Origin: Sinonovacula constricta
Lineage: Eukaryota; Mollusca; Bivalvia; Cardiida; Solecurtidae
Assembly (NCBI GenBank): GCA_007844125.1
Contig: CM017561.1
Location: 56,720,774-56,784,773 of the forward strand
DNA length: 64,000 nucleotides
Direction: 5' to 3'
Shown here: positions 43,454 to 54,309 of the stretch, one piece after another
How positions within the stretch are numbered: the stretch's first letter is position 1
Layout: the number at the start of each line of letters is the position of its first letter
Notes under the pieces: model-generated
The model's input: the letters and a program-made list of their open reading frames with translations, nothing else
Databases searched by the model: none
What the model was told of the DNA's origin: nothing
Position numbers and translations under genes: made by a program

Positions 43454-43720
43454 GACCGGCCGCTATAGCTCAACTGGTAGAGCATCGACTTGCGGATCGG
43501 AAGGTTGCGGGTTCAAACTTCGGCCGGGTCAAACCAAAGACTTTAAAGTTGGTAGTATTGGCTTCCCTCCTAACGCTCAGGGCTAAGGGGACAGCATTAC
43601 ACCTGACTCATCGGTGTCAGTATAATAGACCGGCCGGTTCAGTCCCTGGCTATCTCATAAGTGCCCCTGTGCTATTATGATAGAAATGTCACAGTATCGG
43701 CAAAAATGCCAGCTAATCCC
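43454..43720 (+). repeat. tRNA-derived SINE, family B, full length
   Basis: GGCCGCTATAGCTCAACTGG head with TAGAGCATCGAC, B box GCGGGTTCAAAC, body AAAGTTGGTAGTATTGGCTTCCC and GGCCGGTTCAGTCCCTGG, and end GCCAGCTAATCCC. The T stem is unpaired (GCGGG against TTCGG), so it is not a functional tRNA. Confidence 0.88.
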
Positions 43721-45728
43721 TAAGCATTGGGTTTAAGCTAAAGTAGCAAACAAAGGGTAGGTCATACTACATGTCCAAAATGGTTGAATTATCTGTAATA
43801 AAACGTCAGGAGAATGACTGTTTCTAAACCAGACCCTGAACACTGACCTTGGCGTCATCTGTAAGAAGAGGTGTATTTAGTTAAGGCTTTAAACTTGACA
43901 TATTGTAACTCCTAACCCCTCATTGTGAGGGTGTAAAGTCAGGGTCGGGGCATGACCTTGCAAGGAGGTTATCTAAGTGGCCTGCCGTGCTCTTGTGATT
44001 CTGCCCAGGCATTTGTCTGAAGTCTTTCTGAACCAATAGTAGCTAAATGACACCAATATGTCCATTAATGTTACTATGTGTTAAAAAATATCAAAGCACT
44101 GAAAGCTCTGAGTTTGCTTTCATTTAAAATTCCTTCAATTAGTGAGCTTATATCTAATGACAAAGGGAGTATGTTTAATGTAGTTATCATGCAGATGTTC
44201 ATATTTAAAGGATTTTTTACAGAAAAAAAATCCTATTTGGTCTGAAACTTCATAATAACAGTCTCACATGTTCTGTTGTTTTTTACAAGGTTGTTTTAAT
44301 GCCATGTCTTTTAAATTAGCAAATTTAATTTATGGGTCAATTGTGTATGAGTTATGCTAAGAGGTAAATCAGTGCTTTATTCAGTGTTGCGTGTTTTTTA
44401 TTTCCCACTTAAAGTTTTAGTAACGTTGAATTTTTCATTTATCAATGAATAAAATATTCATGAAAATAGCTTTATACTTTTTGCCCAAGTTATATATTTC
44501 ATATATATTATACCATATACATTACATTATAACAGAAAATTAACACTGTTTAAGACATCGACACAATTGGAACTCGAACGTATATGCTGCGGAGTTTGAT
44601 AGATATAAAAATGTGACACTAACAATCTAGATTACAAAACAAAAATAGTACTTATTCCTGTCTTAATCGTAGACTCAAAGTTGTGATATCTTAGACACAA
44701 TGTCCTAGTGAAGAGCCAAAAAATTCTTCCAATTCATTCCATTTATAAAAATGTCTTGGCTGTTACTCAAACTCACGGGGATTGCCTAAATTTTAAAAGT
44801 GAAATACAACTTTACCATAGCACCATATAAATATAAAATAATGATAGTTGTGTGATTTATCCCTGTCCCCAGAAAATAAGCCAGTTGATCCACTTTACCT
44901 GGGCTGTCAGTATCGTCCCATATTGATTGTTACATAACAGAGTTTGACTGGATGCTGTATTTCTGTATACCCCTGAAGACTGTTTATGTATTATTTCGAA
45001 TTTCATTTAGTGTTACATTTTTATAACTGTATTTGACCCAAGCTGGGCATACTGATGTAAAAATTAGACAATTTTGCATTGCTGCATGATTATAAGGCGT
45101 TCTCTGTTGTCCTTTTAACTTATGTAACATAGAAATATGTAGTACTACTTTTTGTCAGCTGAAGACAGAAATAGTTTAAAAAAGACAGAAATAGACCAAA
45201 ATAGACAGAAAAAGTAAAAAAATTAAGGTTGGCAACTTCCTGTCGATGCAGCTGTTTTGTACTCCCTGCAAAAGAAATACAAATACAAACTAATAAGCCA
45301 GCAGCTCTGAACTGGTCGACCATAGGCACCATAGAGATAAAGTTTGTGTTCTCACTGATAAAGTGGGTGTTTCCACTTAAGTGGAAATGCTCTGATTTAA
45401 ATTCTGTGTTTATTCAAAGTAACAAATTCAAGTGCACCATATAATAAGAGTGTTAGATATTAAGTGTCAACATTTAACATAAAAAAACAACCAGCAGCGT
45501 TTTAAAGAGTCATAACATGGTTCAAGAAAGACAACCACATCAGCATTTGTAATACCAACACTCGTTTGTTACTTCCCCTGCACCTTCAAATTTAGAGAAG
45601 CAAGTAGGATTGACCTTGCATGACCTTGACAACTCGCGGTTAGTCGTCATGCCTAGAAAGAAGTGCGTGTACAGAAACAAACATATATGTTGAAGGAGAC
45701 TAGGTGCGTCAAGTGTGTATATGTATTC
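43721..45728. other. intergenic DNA, decayed family C SINE near 43885-44035
   Basis: TTGTAACTCCTAACCCCTCATTGTGAGGG and the GCCCAGGCATTTGTCTGAAG body mark the SINE. At 45611-45633 TGACCTTGCATGACCTTGAC carries two TGACCTT half sites in direct repeat. No exon recognised. Confidence 0.45.
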
Positions 45729-46175
45729 TTAAAGGTGCTATCCGTAAGCTTGACTTCAGTAAATATATGTAACAATAAGTTTCCATTGTTGTAGAGAATG
45801 TAGGCTAAAAGTCTGCATAAACTTATTCTTTAGTCTTATTAAAGACGATTTTAACAATCCCTTTATTGTCATACAGTACTTATTGCTGCAGAAATCACAC
45901 TAAATATTCATTCTTTCGAAATCTATAAAATATGCACGATAGTGATCTCTGCTAAAAATAGATATCGACGTCAGAGCGGGCTACCCGGGTGAAGATATGA
46001 AGTTATCTCAAAAGTTAATTGTCACGTGGTTTTCATAGTTGAAAAATAGCTTTCTCTGCAGCGTGGCTCAGATAGGAAATATCTATTAGCAATGACGAGT
46101 GGGGATTTATGCTTTACTGTTTACGCAGATCTAGGGCATCAATGAACAGCATTTTGCTTGTCGTGAAATATTTTT
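45729..46175 (-). mobile_element. TTAA foldback MITE, copy G, reverse orientation
   Basis: TTAA|AGGTGCTATCCGTAAGCTTG at the left; interior GAAATCTATAAAATATGCACG, GCAGCGTGGCTCAGATAGG and CAATGAACAGCATTTTGC. The right end is decayed. Confidence 0.7.
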
Positions 46176-47133
46176 TCTTTTAAACGAAGAGATACGTTCT
46201 GTGTCGAATAAACATTGTTAAACAGTAGCAAAACCGCATATATTTCGTATTACTCTTTGAAAGTGTCACAAAAAGCATTTGATATATTTTGAGTTATAAA
46301 TAAAATTATCATCAACACCCCATCTTATTTATAGCGCCATCTTGGTACACTTGGCCAGTAAATGTTACAGAACTCACTATGTGTCATAGTTCTCAAGTGT
46401 TCAATGTATATTAATGTTTATAAACGGAGCCTAAATCCTGAATTGTGTCTGTGACTGATAAAAACAGACATAAAGCCTCTAGGCTATAATGTGATACACG
46501 CCAGGGCAGCACATCTGATAATAAACTTGTTCAATAAAGCTCGTGACCACCATTCAATCAGACACCGGTCGGTACACTATTGTTCTATTTTTAATTAGGA
46601 ATACATTTGTCATTTTGACCACTAAAATTAAAACAAAAAATCCTTTCAAAAGGATCATGTGCCTTAAAAACGTTTGTTTTGCGGCGATGTCACTTAAAAA
46701 TTCATTATGTTCACGCCGTTTAACGATTTTCTGCTCTTCACCTGGCGAGTAAAGAACTGATTAAACATTAACAAATGGTGCTGATAAGGATAACAGGGGA
46801 CCTGCCTGATCATGACATGCTCTGTTTGCTACGATTTATCGATGCTTAATACGATTTTGAAGTTTAGCTCTTTGGAAGATGGGATTTCATTGTTTATTAA
46901 CAAAAGAAGCATTTTAAGGACTAACCATCCATGTTCCGCAATTTGCTTTTATAGTAGTTATGACTTCTATAAAAAGCCGATTGATGTAATTGACAGTGCT
47001 ATGGCTACGGGTATTTGTTTTGCAATATTTCAACTAAAGTTGAAATGAATCGGGATGGTAGTTTGAAAGTTCCTGCTGTTTCATTCTGGTTTCGCCATTC
47101 CTCTGGAAAGAATTTGTCTGTCTACTTGTAACT
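46176..47133. other. upstream region of the receptor gene
   Basis: AT-rich with two open frames (46543-46752, 46812-47048) that have no family features. The receptor promoter probably lies here, but no clear TATA or initiator stands out. Confidence 0.4.
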
Positions 47134-48552
47134 ATGTCTTCACTACTTTATAAATTAGTTTTATCTTGTTTTGTATTGTGGAAGTTATGTGTAGGCTATA
47201 GTCATCAAGATCTTGTCGATCTAAGAGAGCTGCTCTACAAGAACTACACCAAGGCTTTTCGACCTGCCAAAAATCAGGATTATCCGACAACGGTAAAGAA
47301 TTAGTAAAAATTAAAAGCAGCAGCAGTAGATATCAATAGTAGATAAAAACTCTTTGTTCTTTTTTGAATTAATTTGCAGAGACACCATAATGTTTATTAT
47401 AGTAACGTGGAAGTTTTGATTTCGAAAGACGCAGCAGCGACACAAAGTTGTAGAAGTAGAAGCCGGTGACTTTGAGGCGTTTGGCTACGGCCATCTTACG
47501 TGGAATGATGAATTCCTTACGTGGAACGCAACACAGTTTAACGGCGTTATCCGCGTAGACATAGAAGACAACACGGCGTGGACACCTGAAATTGTGCTTC
47601 TACAATCAAAACAACCAAATGTACTTAAAATGTCTCAGGAACAACTGTTTTCTCAGACGGGACCGTTTACTTGCAGACTTATGGGCTTTTCAGTACTAAA
47701 TGCGATACTGACATATCTAGATTTCCATTTGATGAACACTTTTGTTCGTTCATGTTTGCACCAAGTACAGCTGGAGCATCAGAGTTGATCATAAAATCCG
47801 AAAAGCCTGAATTCGGCAAATTTCAGCAGAATGAAGAATGGTCTGTGGATGACCCTACAGTGACTAACACAATTTTTACTTGGAGCTTTGTTGAGATCAA
47901 ACTTTCAATCCGCCGTCGGTCATTGTTTTTGTTTCTTCACTTGTTCACACCATTGACATTGATCGCCTTTCTGAATGTGCTCGTTTGTTTAGCGCCTCCT
48001 GAGTCAGGGAAGAGGTTGTCATTTGCTTCTGCCTTGTTTCTTGCATTCACTTTCTTCATGGCAAGCATATCAGATGGGCTACCGAAGAACTCAATCAACA
48101 TGTCCGTATGTTCTATTTGCTTAACTGCAATAACTATAGTAAATGCTCTGTGCCTTAGTTGGAGCGTCATAAGTGTTCGATTATCATCCTTCGATACAAC
48201 AGTTCCCATCATGCTCAGTCGCATATACTTTACTTGCACAGGAAAGCAGCAGAAAATTAAGAACCAATCTGAAAACAATGATGACAACTCTTGTACAGAA
48301 CTTGATAAACAAGATGAAGCTAATACAGGTAGACTGGACAGCAACATGTGCAATGAGCATGGGGCATCTCAGATTGGCAAAACATTTGAAGGCACCGACG
48401 ACCCAATAGAGAACAGGTGTGTTGCCAAGGACACACATGAAAACATAACGTGGAAAAGTGTTACAAACTTTCTCGATAGCTGTTTCTGTGTCACGCTGAT
48501 TGTGTGCCAGTTAACTGTTGTGGCAATCTTTTTCATCAAAGTTTTTAACTAG
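47134..48552 (+). CDS. nicotinic-type Cys-loop receptor subunit, two exons, frame-broken
   Basis: Exon 1 (47134-47292) encodes a signal peptide (MSSLLYKLVLSCFVLWKLC) and the typical start HQDLVDLRELLYKNYTKAFRP, ending at ACG|GTAAAG in phase 0. Exon 2 carries loops of the ligand-binding domain (HLTWNDEFLTWN, WTPEIVLL, SDGTVYLQ), the Cys loop CDTDISRFPFDEHFC (Cys codons at 47701 and 47743, 13 residues between), TM1-TM3 and, after a Ser/Asp/Glu-rich loop, TM4. The vicinal Cys pair of alpha-type nicotinic subunits is absent before TM1. From about 47438 to 47628 coding runs in a different frame from the rest. The first change may be an acceptor choice (47435 or 47438); the second, at an A run near 47627-47630, needs a one-base shift. 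It is either a pseudogene, an allelic mutation or an assembly error. Confidence 0.82.
47293..47379 (+). other. short receptor intron
   Basis: GTAAAG to TTTGCAG, 87 bp when the acceptor at 47379 is used, or 142-145 bp with the acceptors ending at 47434 or 47437. With acceptor 47379 exon 2 is exactly 391 codons long to the stop, so the two frame changes cancel out. Confidence 0.6.
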
Positions 48553-48768
48553 TGTATCTATCTGAAGTATAGATAAAGTTTAAGTTACCAAAGGAAAAGC
48601 ATTGTGTTTTAAGGCAGTCTTAGAAATCAATGGACCATCAATACATAAATTTGCTGTAAAATGAGGTCAAACCTGAAGTTGAACACGATTGTAAACTCGG
48701 TACACTTAATTCATGTTTGCGACTGATCAAAAAGATGGTTTGTTTGTTGTTGTTTCGGTTAATCGTCT

Positions 48769-49058
48769 CAACAACAGTATTTCCGTTATCTGAAGAGAGT
48801 GTCTTCTTGAAACAGATATAGTGTTGTCTTCACTGTGTATAGCATGGCCTGAACGCCTGTTTGATACCACACCCAGTCACATTATTCAAACACCAGGCCA
48901 ACCAGTCGTGGAAATACCCTTATATTTGCTTGAGCGTTAGCAAGGTAGCTATACCACTACCATTTTAACTAATTTGGAATATCGTGGCCCGGGATCGAAC
49001 CCGAGACCTCTTATACTCTGGAGTCGAGGCTCTATCCATTGCGTTAACTGATCCAGTT
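48769..49058 (-). repeat. tRNA-derived SINE, family A, 217 bp after the receptor stop
   Basis: Minus strand: GATCAGTTAACGCAATGGATAGAGCC head, B box GGGTTCGATCCC, TGTGACTGGGTGTGGTATCA body. It may lie in the receptor 3' UTR. Confidence 0.8.
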
Positions 49059-50012
49059 AAAAGTATAAGTTTTGGCAAGCCCTCTTCTTAAATTGAAACT
49101 TTTGGTGTTGTTTCTTAAGATTGAAAGTGTAAAACGTGTATTTGATCGGAAAATGTATTCCATGATTCATACTCAAATAATGCTTGACGTTTACTTTGTC
49201 AAAACAAACATACAGTACTTAGCCATATTCAGCTGGCATCTGAATGTTATGCTCGCATAGCATAACGGTCGCTACTTTTTTATTTATTTATTTAAATGCT
49301 TTCGATACATTCTTTTGTACATTTTCATTTTTTATGTCAGCGTTACACTGTCTTGGCTTATTCTTAATAATTAGCCAGCTTAATTAGTTCTTATTTAATG
49401 TTGTGCTGGCGTGACGGTTGTTTTGTATATTTTAATCACCAGCTTCGAATTTTCCCAATGTCACACCATAACAGCTTTATATATAATGTTGAATATTATC
49501 TCTATTTTTGAAGTCCTCATAAAGCAATGAAGTTGTCTTTTCAGCATAATAGTTTATACAGATTACTTTTGATGCATTTCATGTTATGTTATCTTAATTT
49601 TTATTTTGCTTTTATTACAATTTAAAACCACAGAATAATGTATGTTGTAGTTGTTGGTGGTATTCTTATTTATGATGTACTGTTTAAACTAGAATATTCA
49701 CAATCTTGCGACCTAGACGTTGAATCTTAATTAGACTTGATTTTGTTGGTCAGAATATATGTGCTTAAATGGACGTCTTCAATATACAAAAGGGCGTTTT
49801 TTTTATGGTGATACCATGAACTCTTGCCGTTTTACGCGACAAGGAAGCCACACCTCATTTTCGTCATAACGGCCACCCACACATCCTACAAGAAAGTAAT
49901 TAGAATTGAAATGGCACTAATTACTATCAGAGCAAAGCTATACGTTTCATTAAGTGCCACAAAAGTGCGTGCTTCAGGGCGCTTCCATGTTTATATGCTT
50001 TTTTGTTCGACG
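49059..50012. other. intergenic AT-rich DNA
   Basis: No exon recognised apart from the weak candidate described next. Confidence 0.4.
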
Positions 50013-51463
50013 ATGAAGATCATAAATCTCGTTGGTCATAATTGGTCACACTGCATCCGACAAGTAAGTTTTGAGAAATAACACAAATGCAACCAAATCA
50101 AAGCAATATATTTCATTAACTGCCACACAAAATCATATTTACGTCTGCTAAAAAGTATCAAAACAGGATAAAAACAGATCATTAATTTGAAGTATTATTG
50201 TTAAACGAAATAAGCAATGCATTATAAACTTTATTGTTGCAAAGAATACGAATGACAAAATTTACACATATTAAATTTATGTATAGGGCACATTTACAGT
50301 CAAATGTTTTAAAATCTTACACTTTAACTTTACTTCTTGTATTTTGTTATATTAAATGTGTATCATACAGGAAAATTGACCATCAATCGACATGTACCTA
50401 AGTATAATTAAATTAATCAATAAACATTTTATTTGAAGAAGACAAACCTCGATCAACCGCTTTAAAATTATGTACTGGCGAAGCAAAACATCTAATTCAA
50501 AGTCAACGTCTGCTCCATATATATGTATGGGCAGACCACATTAACATACCATTCAATTTACATATTCATACCATTATCAGACAAGTTGGTTTAAAACAAA
50601 ATGTCTTTATATAATACATCCAAGGTAAAAATATTATGTACAAAGTACAAATCCAAAACAAGCTTCGTGGATAAAAATAATAATAAAACGAAACAACAAC
50701 AACAATAACAGTCAATTGAACAGACATTTGATATGAAATACGAAAAATCAATAAATTAAAATACAAAATATTTAATCATGCACAAAAATCAGGCTTAAAA
50801 CAATCACGGACAAGTTCAAAACAGAACGAAAATTATTCTATCATGATCGACACTTTCGTGACGCTCTCTGATCCTACTAGTGCAATGTTGACATTTAAAA
50901 TTTAATCAATTCTAGGTTTTCACAACGTTACAGTTTACAAATTGTAACCATTTAACCATTTTGTTCATGTATATAAATCATTTTCAAACTTTGTCTATAT
51001 AAGCCGTATTTTTTTCTTTACACTGTGTTGCTCTTACTTCCAGTCTCAATATTCATTGAATAACTTATCATCATCATCTTGAACCTGGTGGTACTCGTCA
51101 AGTAAGTCATCATGCTAAACACTAGTTCAGGCACTTTGATGAACTAAAACTGCGTCAGCAAGTCTACTACACATTAATTAAACCCTGGATTAAATATATT
51201 ATTCCATACACCCAATGTAAACTTGTTATCTAATTGTGCAGTGTGACCGGTATATGCAACCTGACAGTCTAAATCGCAGTGCCACTGTGTCAGGGTTGTC
51301 TCATTCTGTCAATGTTACCGGTTTCATTCCGCCCATGAACCTGCATTCTATTAAGGCATGGTTGGCCAAAGCGTTTTGTGAAGTTGCAATGTCTTTTCAT
51401 GCAGCAGCTGCTTTGTTCCCTAATAGGCCATCCCTGCAGCCACAGCGTCGTCTAAAACTATGA
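50013..51463 (+). CDS. possible two-exon small gene, 90 codons
   Basis: ATG at 50013 gives 17 codons (MKIINLVGHNWSHCIRQ) to a strong donor CAA|GTAAGT at 50064. At 51241 an acceptor TTGTGCAG opens, in the matching phase 0, a 74-codon terminal exon to TGA at 51463 with balanced composition (...HSIKAWLAKAFCEVAMS...). GC content of both pieces is above that of the flanks. No protein family recognised and no signal peptide or membrane segment. It could equally be a long non-coding RNA or chance. Confidence 0.22.
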
Positions 51464-51730
51464 CAGAAGCCACAGTGCGGAATGGCGAAATTCGGTCACT
51501 GCTTTGTCATCTTATATTTAATTTTTACTGTATTCTACCTCGTCATGTGCACATGTGCAAATTTAGTCTGGTTTAATATTTTTGTCTCATGCACATAATG
51601 TAATATAGCTGCCTAATTATAAATTTGTATATGCATGTTACCTCGCTGTCTAATACATTTTGTCAACGGAACCAGGTTGTGTTATACTGTCAGTTATGGT
51701 TTCCTCAGATATAGAACTCCCCTCTATGTA

Positions 51731-52921
51731 TTACTTCAAATCAATGATCTTGCATGCCATGTATTCATGAAACTTTAAAGCATCCATGTAAAGTTTATCG
51801 ATCAGAATTGATAGGTAGGTGAAACTTGCTCCATAAGCACACCCAGTAGCCAAAGCGCTGCCCACAACCGGAACAAATTTCGTGATGAATGAGGCACCAC
51901 GGGATAAACTTATCCCAAGCGTTGTTTCGGTAAACGTCTGGTACATGTCTCTATTTGGGAGTTGATTCAGTATTTCATTTAGTTCGATGCCAATAACTTG
52001 GCTCATTTGCTTTAGATATTTATCATCTAATTTGAATTTTTGCCTGTAGTTGTAGAACATTTTAGTTGTGTATGCAACATCTCCAACAAAACCCACGCCT
52101 GGAACAGGTATCACGTACATTGCACCCGATATGACTGCAGCAGTCTTTACCTTTTCTTCCAGTTCATTTTTCGTTTTGGTCAGCTCTTGCTTGTATGATT
52201 GCAAAATAGTCTTTTGAATAGCATCCTGTGTTGATTCACGCGCGTGTGGATCAATGCCAAGGCGTGTTTTCAATTTTGGAAGGTCATATTTTTGGGGTGT
52301 GAAACTGCAGACAAGGAAAATTCTGTCATTCTGTATTTCAGGAAGACATGTCTTTAGATGAACCGAGCAGTCTTCCCTAATGTTCTTCATTGTGTCTAGT
52401 TGATGTTTCGGTTTGTTGTCGCGGCTTATGCGATTGCGTCTGAGCGAAGACTTGATATCGTTGTCAATGTAAGTTCGCACAAAGAAAAATCGGCGGCCGT
52501 GCGTAATTAGCTGTGTAACCAACCACGCGTCGTCTTCCGTGAATCTCGACCTAGATACAAAAAGGACAAAGTCGAACTTGAGAATCCCCTGGCGTTCCAG
52601 ATAGGTAGCCCTTGGGTGTTTCTGTGTGCCTACACCAGGCACATCCCAGACGTAAATGCCACTCAGTATCTTACTGGCGTATTTCCGCCTCTCCATTGTT
52701 GTCTCGGTCTCCCCCACCGGAGCTGCTCCCTCGTCGCCATCTGCCACATCGACCAGGCTGTTGACGAGACTTGATTTACCGGAGCCGCTGGAGCCAACTA
52801 CGCCTATGTGGATATTGTACTTTTCTTTCTTTAATTTATCACAAAAGTCTTTCAATCCTGGAAACCCATCACTTTCGAATATTTTTTGAGCGTCTTCTGA
52901 TGTTGTGGAACTTGGGGTTTC
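51731..52921 (-). CDS. immunity-related GTPase (IRG-like), main coding exon
   Basis: 396 codons on the minus strand from the acceptor TTTATAG|GAA (52922/52921, phase 0) to the stop at 51731. G1 P-loop GSSGSGKSS (about residues 43-51), switch threonines GETETT, G3 WDVPGVGT (about 92-99), G4 position RTYID, then a helical C-terminal domain with IPVPGVGFVGDVAY and FVPVVGSALATGCAYG, the pattern of IRG proteins such as IRGC/IRGQ-type and invertebrate homologues. IRG GTPases act in cell-autonomous immunity on vacuolar or autophagic membranes in vertebrates; the role here is inferred. The exon has no ATG before the P-loop (the first in-frame start-like codon is TTG at 52855), so an upstream exon must supply the start. 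A single large exon for the whole GTPase domain is usual in the family. Confidence 0.9.
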   Translation of the reverse strand, partial: ETPSSTTSEDAQKIFESDGFPGLKDFCDKLKKEKYNIHIGVVGSSGSGKSSLVNSLVDVADGDEGAAPVGETETTMERRKYASKILSGIYVWDVPGVGTQKHPRATYLERQGILKFDFVLFVSRSRFTEDDAWLVTQLITHGRRFFFVRTYIDNDIKSSLRRNRISRDNKPKHQLDTMKNIREDCSVHLKTCLPEIQNDRIFLVCSFTPQKYDLPKLKTRLGIDPHARESTQDAIQKTILQSYKQELTKTKNELEEKVKTAAVISGAMYVIPVPGVGFVGDVAYTTKMFYNYRQKFKLDDKYLKQMSQVIGIELNEILNQLPNRDMYQTFTETTLGISLSRGASFITKFVPVVGSALATGCAYGASFTYLSILIDKLYMDALKFHEYMACKIIDLK

Positions 52922-52923
52922 CT

Positions 52924-53967
52924 ATAAACAATTGTTAATAAATATTAGCCGAATCCTCATCTTCAAAACAAATGTGTGTAATGTAAAGAATTGTGGTTGC
53001 ATCTTAGGTGTGTGTCGGTATTTCAGGTAGACATGCTTAGTTAAGCGTCAAACTATTTAAAGCCACCCATTAGTTCGAAATCACCTAAATAAAAGCAGAT
53101 AAAACCTATTACATGCGAAAATATAGCTCTCCATTTGAAGATGTTCAAATTTTGAGCATAGTAGAAAGTAAATGAGACCTCGATTGCGATCGATGTAAAT
53201 CCCAACATTTGTTTCTGGTGGAAGTCTTCCGACATTGTACGAATTATAATCGCGTGCGATCGACGAGGTCTTAAAAATCCCGGTATTCTCGCCACATGAT
53301 TATTCATAACGAATGCGCAGTTCATCGCTAGCGCAATGGCGAATGTATAAACCTGGCAGTGCTGAATCAAAAAGCTTGTTTGACTGAATTGAAAAGATAG
53401 TGTCGAGAGAAAAATGTGCTAGGATAAAAAATAAGACAGGAAAATTCAACAGAACTTAAATTATTCGTAGGACGAAAATAGCAAAAGGATTTTACGCAGC
53501 CGCCACAGCTAGAAACGATCAGCATACAACAAGTCGGTCAATATTCTACTATCGCTTTCTCAGTTTCTGAAAATTTGTTAAAATCTTTCTGTATGCATAC
53601 GACTTTTTCCTAATGGCATGTGTTTGTTTGTTGTTGTACCATTATAAAACGTGTATTCGTTGCATGCCGATGATTGCTCAATTCTGTGACGCAATTCTTT
53701 TATAAAATGTAAAAGATCGTGTTAAGCAAAATTCAAAAGCTCGCCACGAAACACATTAATTATTTATATAATGTTCAAACTTCAAGTTAGCTTATTGCTG
53801 CCACTTAGATTTATAGATCTCCACCAACCTTGCAGGTAAAAGAGTTGTGAAAACACATGCATGCAAGAAATAAAAAAATGTGTGATATTAAACAGTGGTG
53901 TATAGTAGAATCTGAGACGTGATTCAGGGTAAACATCCTTTTGCTAGAAGCGAAAAGTGTAGCGGTT
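52924..53967. other. sequence upstream of the GTPase exon
   Basis: The 53150-53340 part is CpG-richer and open on the minus strand (53053-53370), including an ATG followed by SEDFHQKQMLGFTSIAIE. Only a weak donor (GAG|GTCTCA) would join it to the GTPase exon. It may be an alternative first exon or promoter. Confidence 0.35.
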
Positions 53968-54225
53968 TCACTGCAGGGTGGGGGGGGGGGGATCCAGAAA
54001 TATTCGGTTGGTGGGGTTTGAATCATGATCCATTCAACTTTACCGCAGTAAATACTCGATGTATATACACAGTAAGGGACCTTAACCTCGACCTAAGCAG
54101 TCAACAGACAAAATTTAATTTAGAAGCTTATTTTTTAAGCTTACATGTATGTGCTTCGACGATTCTCTTTTACCTGGTTGATGGGGCACCCCCGGCCCTC
54201 CATCCCTTTTTCACTGGTAGTTTAT
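53968..54225 (+). mobile_element. hAT-like MITE, second copy
   Basis: Same interior as 10074-10329 (CCTAAGCAGTCAACAGACAAAATTTA, TTTTTTAAGCTTxCATG, CTCTTTTACCTGG). The left terminus is replaced by a run of 13 G before GATCCAGAAA, so the exact end is blurred. Confidence 0.6.
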
Positions 54226-54236
54226 TCACTGAGCCT

Positions 54237-54303
54237 CTTTAGCTCAGTTGGTATAGTGATCAGCTAGTATTGGGGAGGTCTGTGGTTCGAATCTACAGGA
54301 AGT
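54237..54303 (+). repeat. tRNA-like sequence
   Basis: TTTAGCTCAGTTGGTATAGTG (A box) and GGTCTGTGGTTCGAATCTAC (B box) at correct spacing, but the outer seven bases do not pair, and an A-box insertion is present. Likely a SINE head or tRNA pseudogene. Confidence 0.5.
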
Positions 54304-54309
54304 TCACTT

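Noticed and set aside
43454..43526. Functional tRNA gene
   Set aside because: A and B boxes are present, but T and acceptor stems do not pair and a SINE body follows; four other copies in the window.
47937..48353. 138-codon minus-strand frame over the receptor
   Set aside because: Antisense shadow of TM1-TM3 and the intracellular loop of the receptor.
53053..53370. 105-codon minus-strand frame upstream of the GTPase exon
   Set aside because: No family features; the only donor that keeps the GTPase frame is weak. Kept as a possible promoter or UTR region only.
54237..54303. Functional tRNA gene
   Set aside because: Acceptor ends do not pair and the D arm is misformed.
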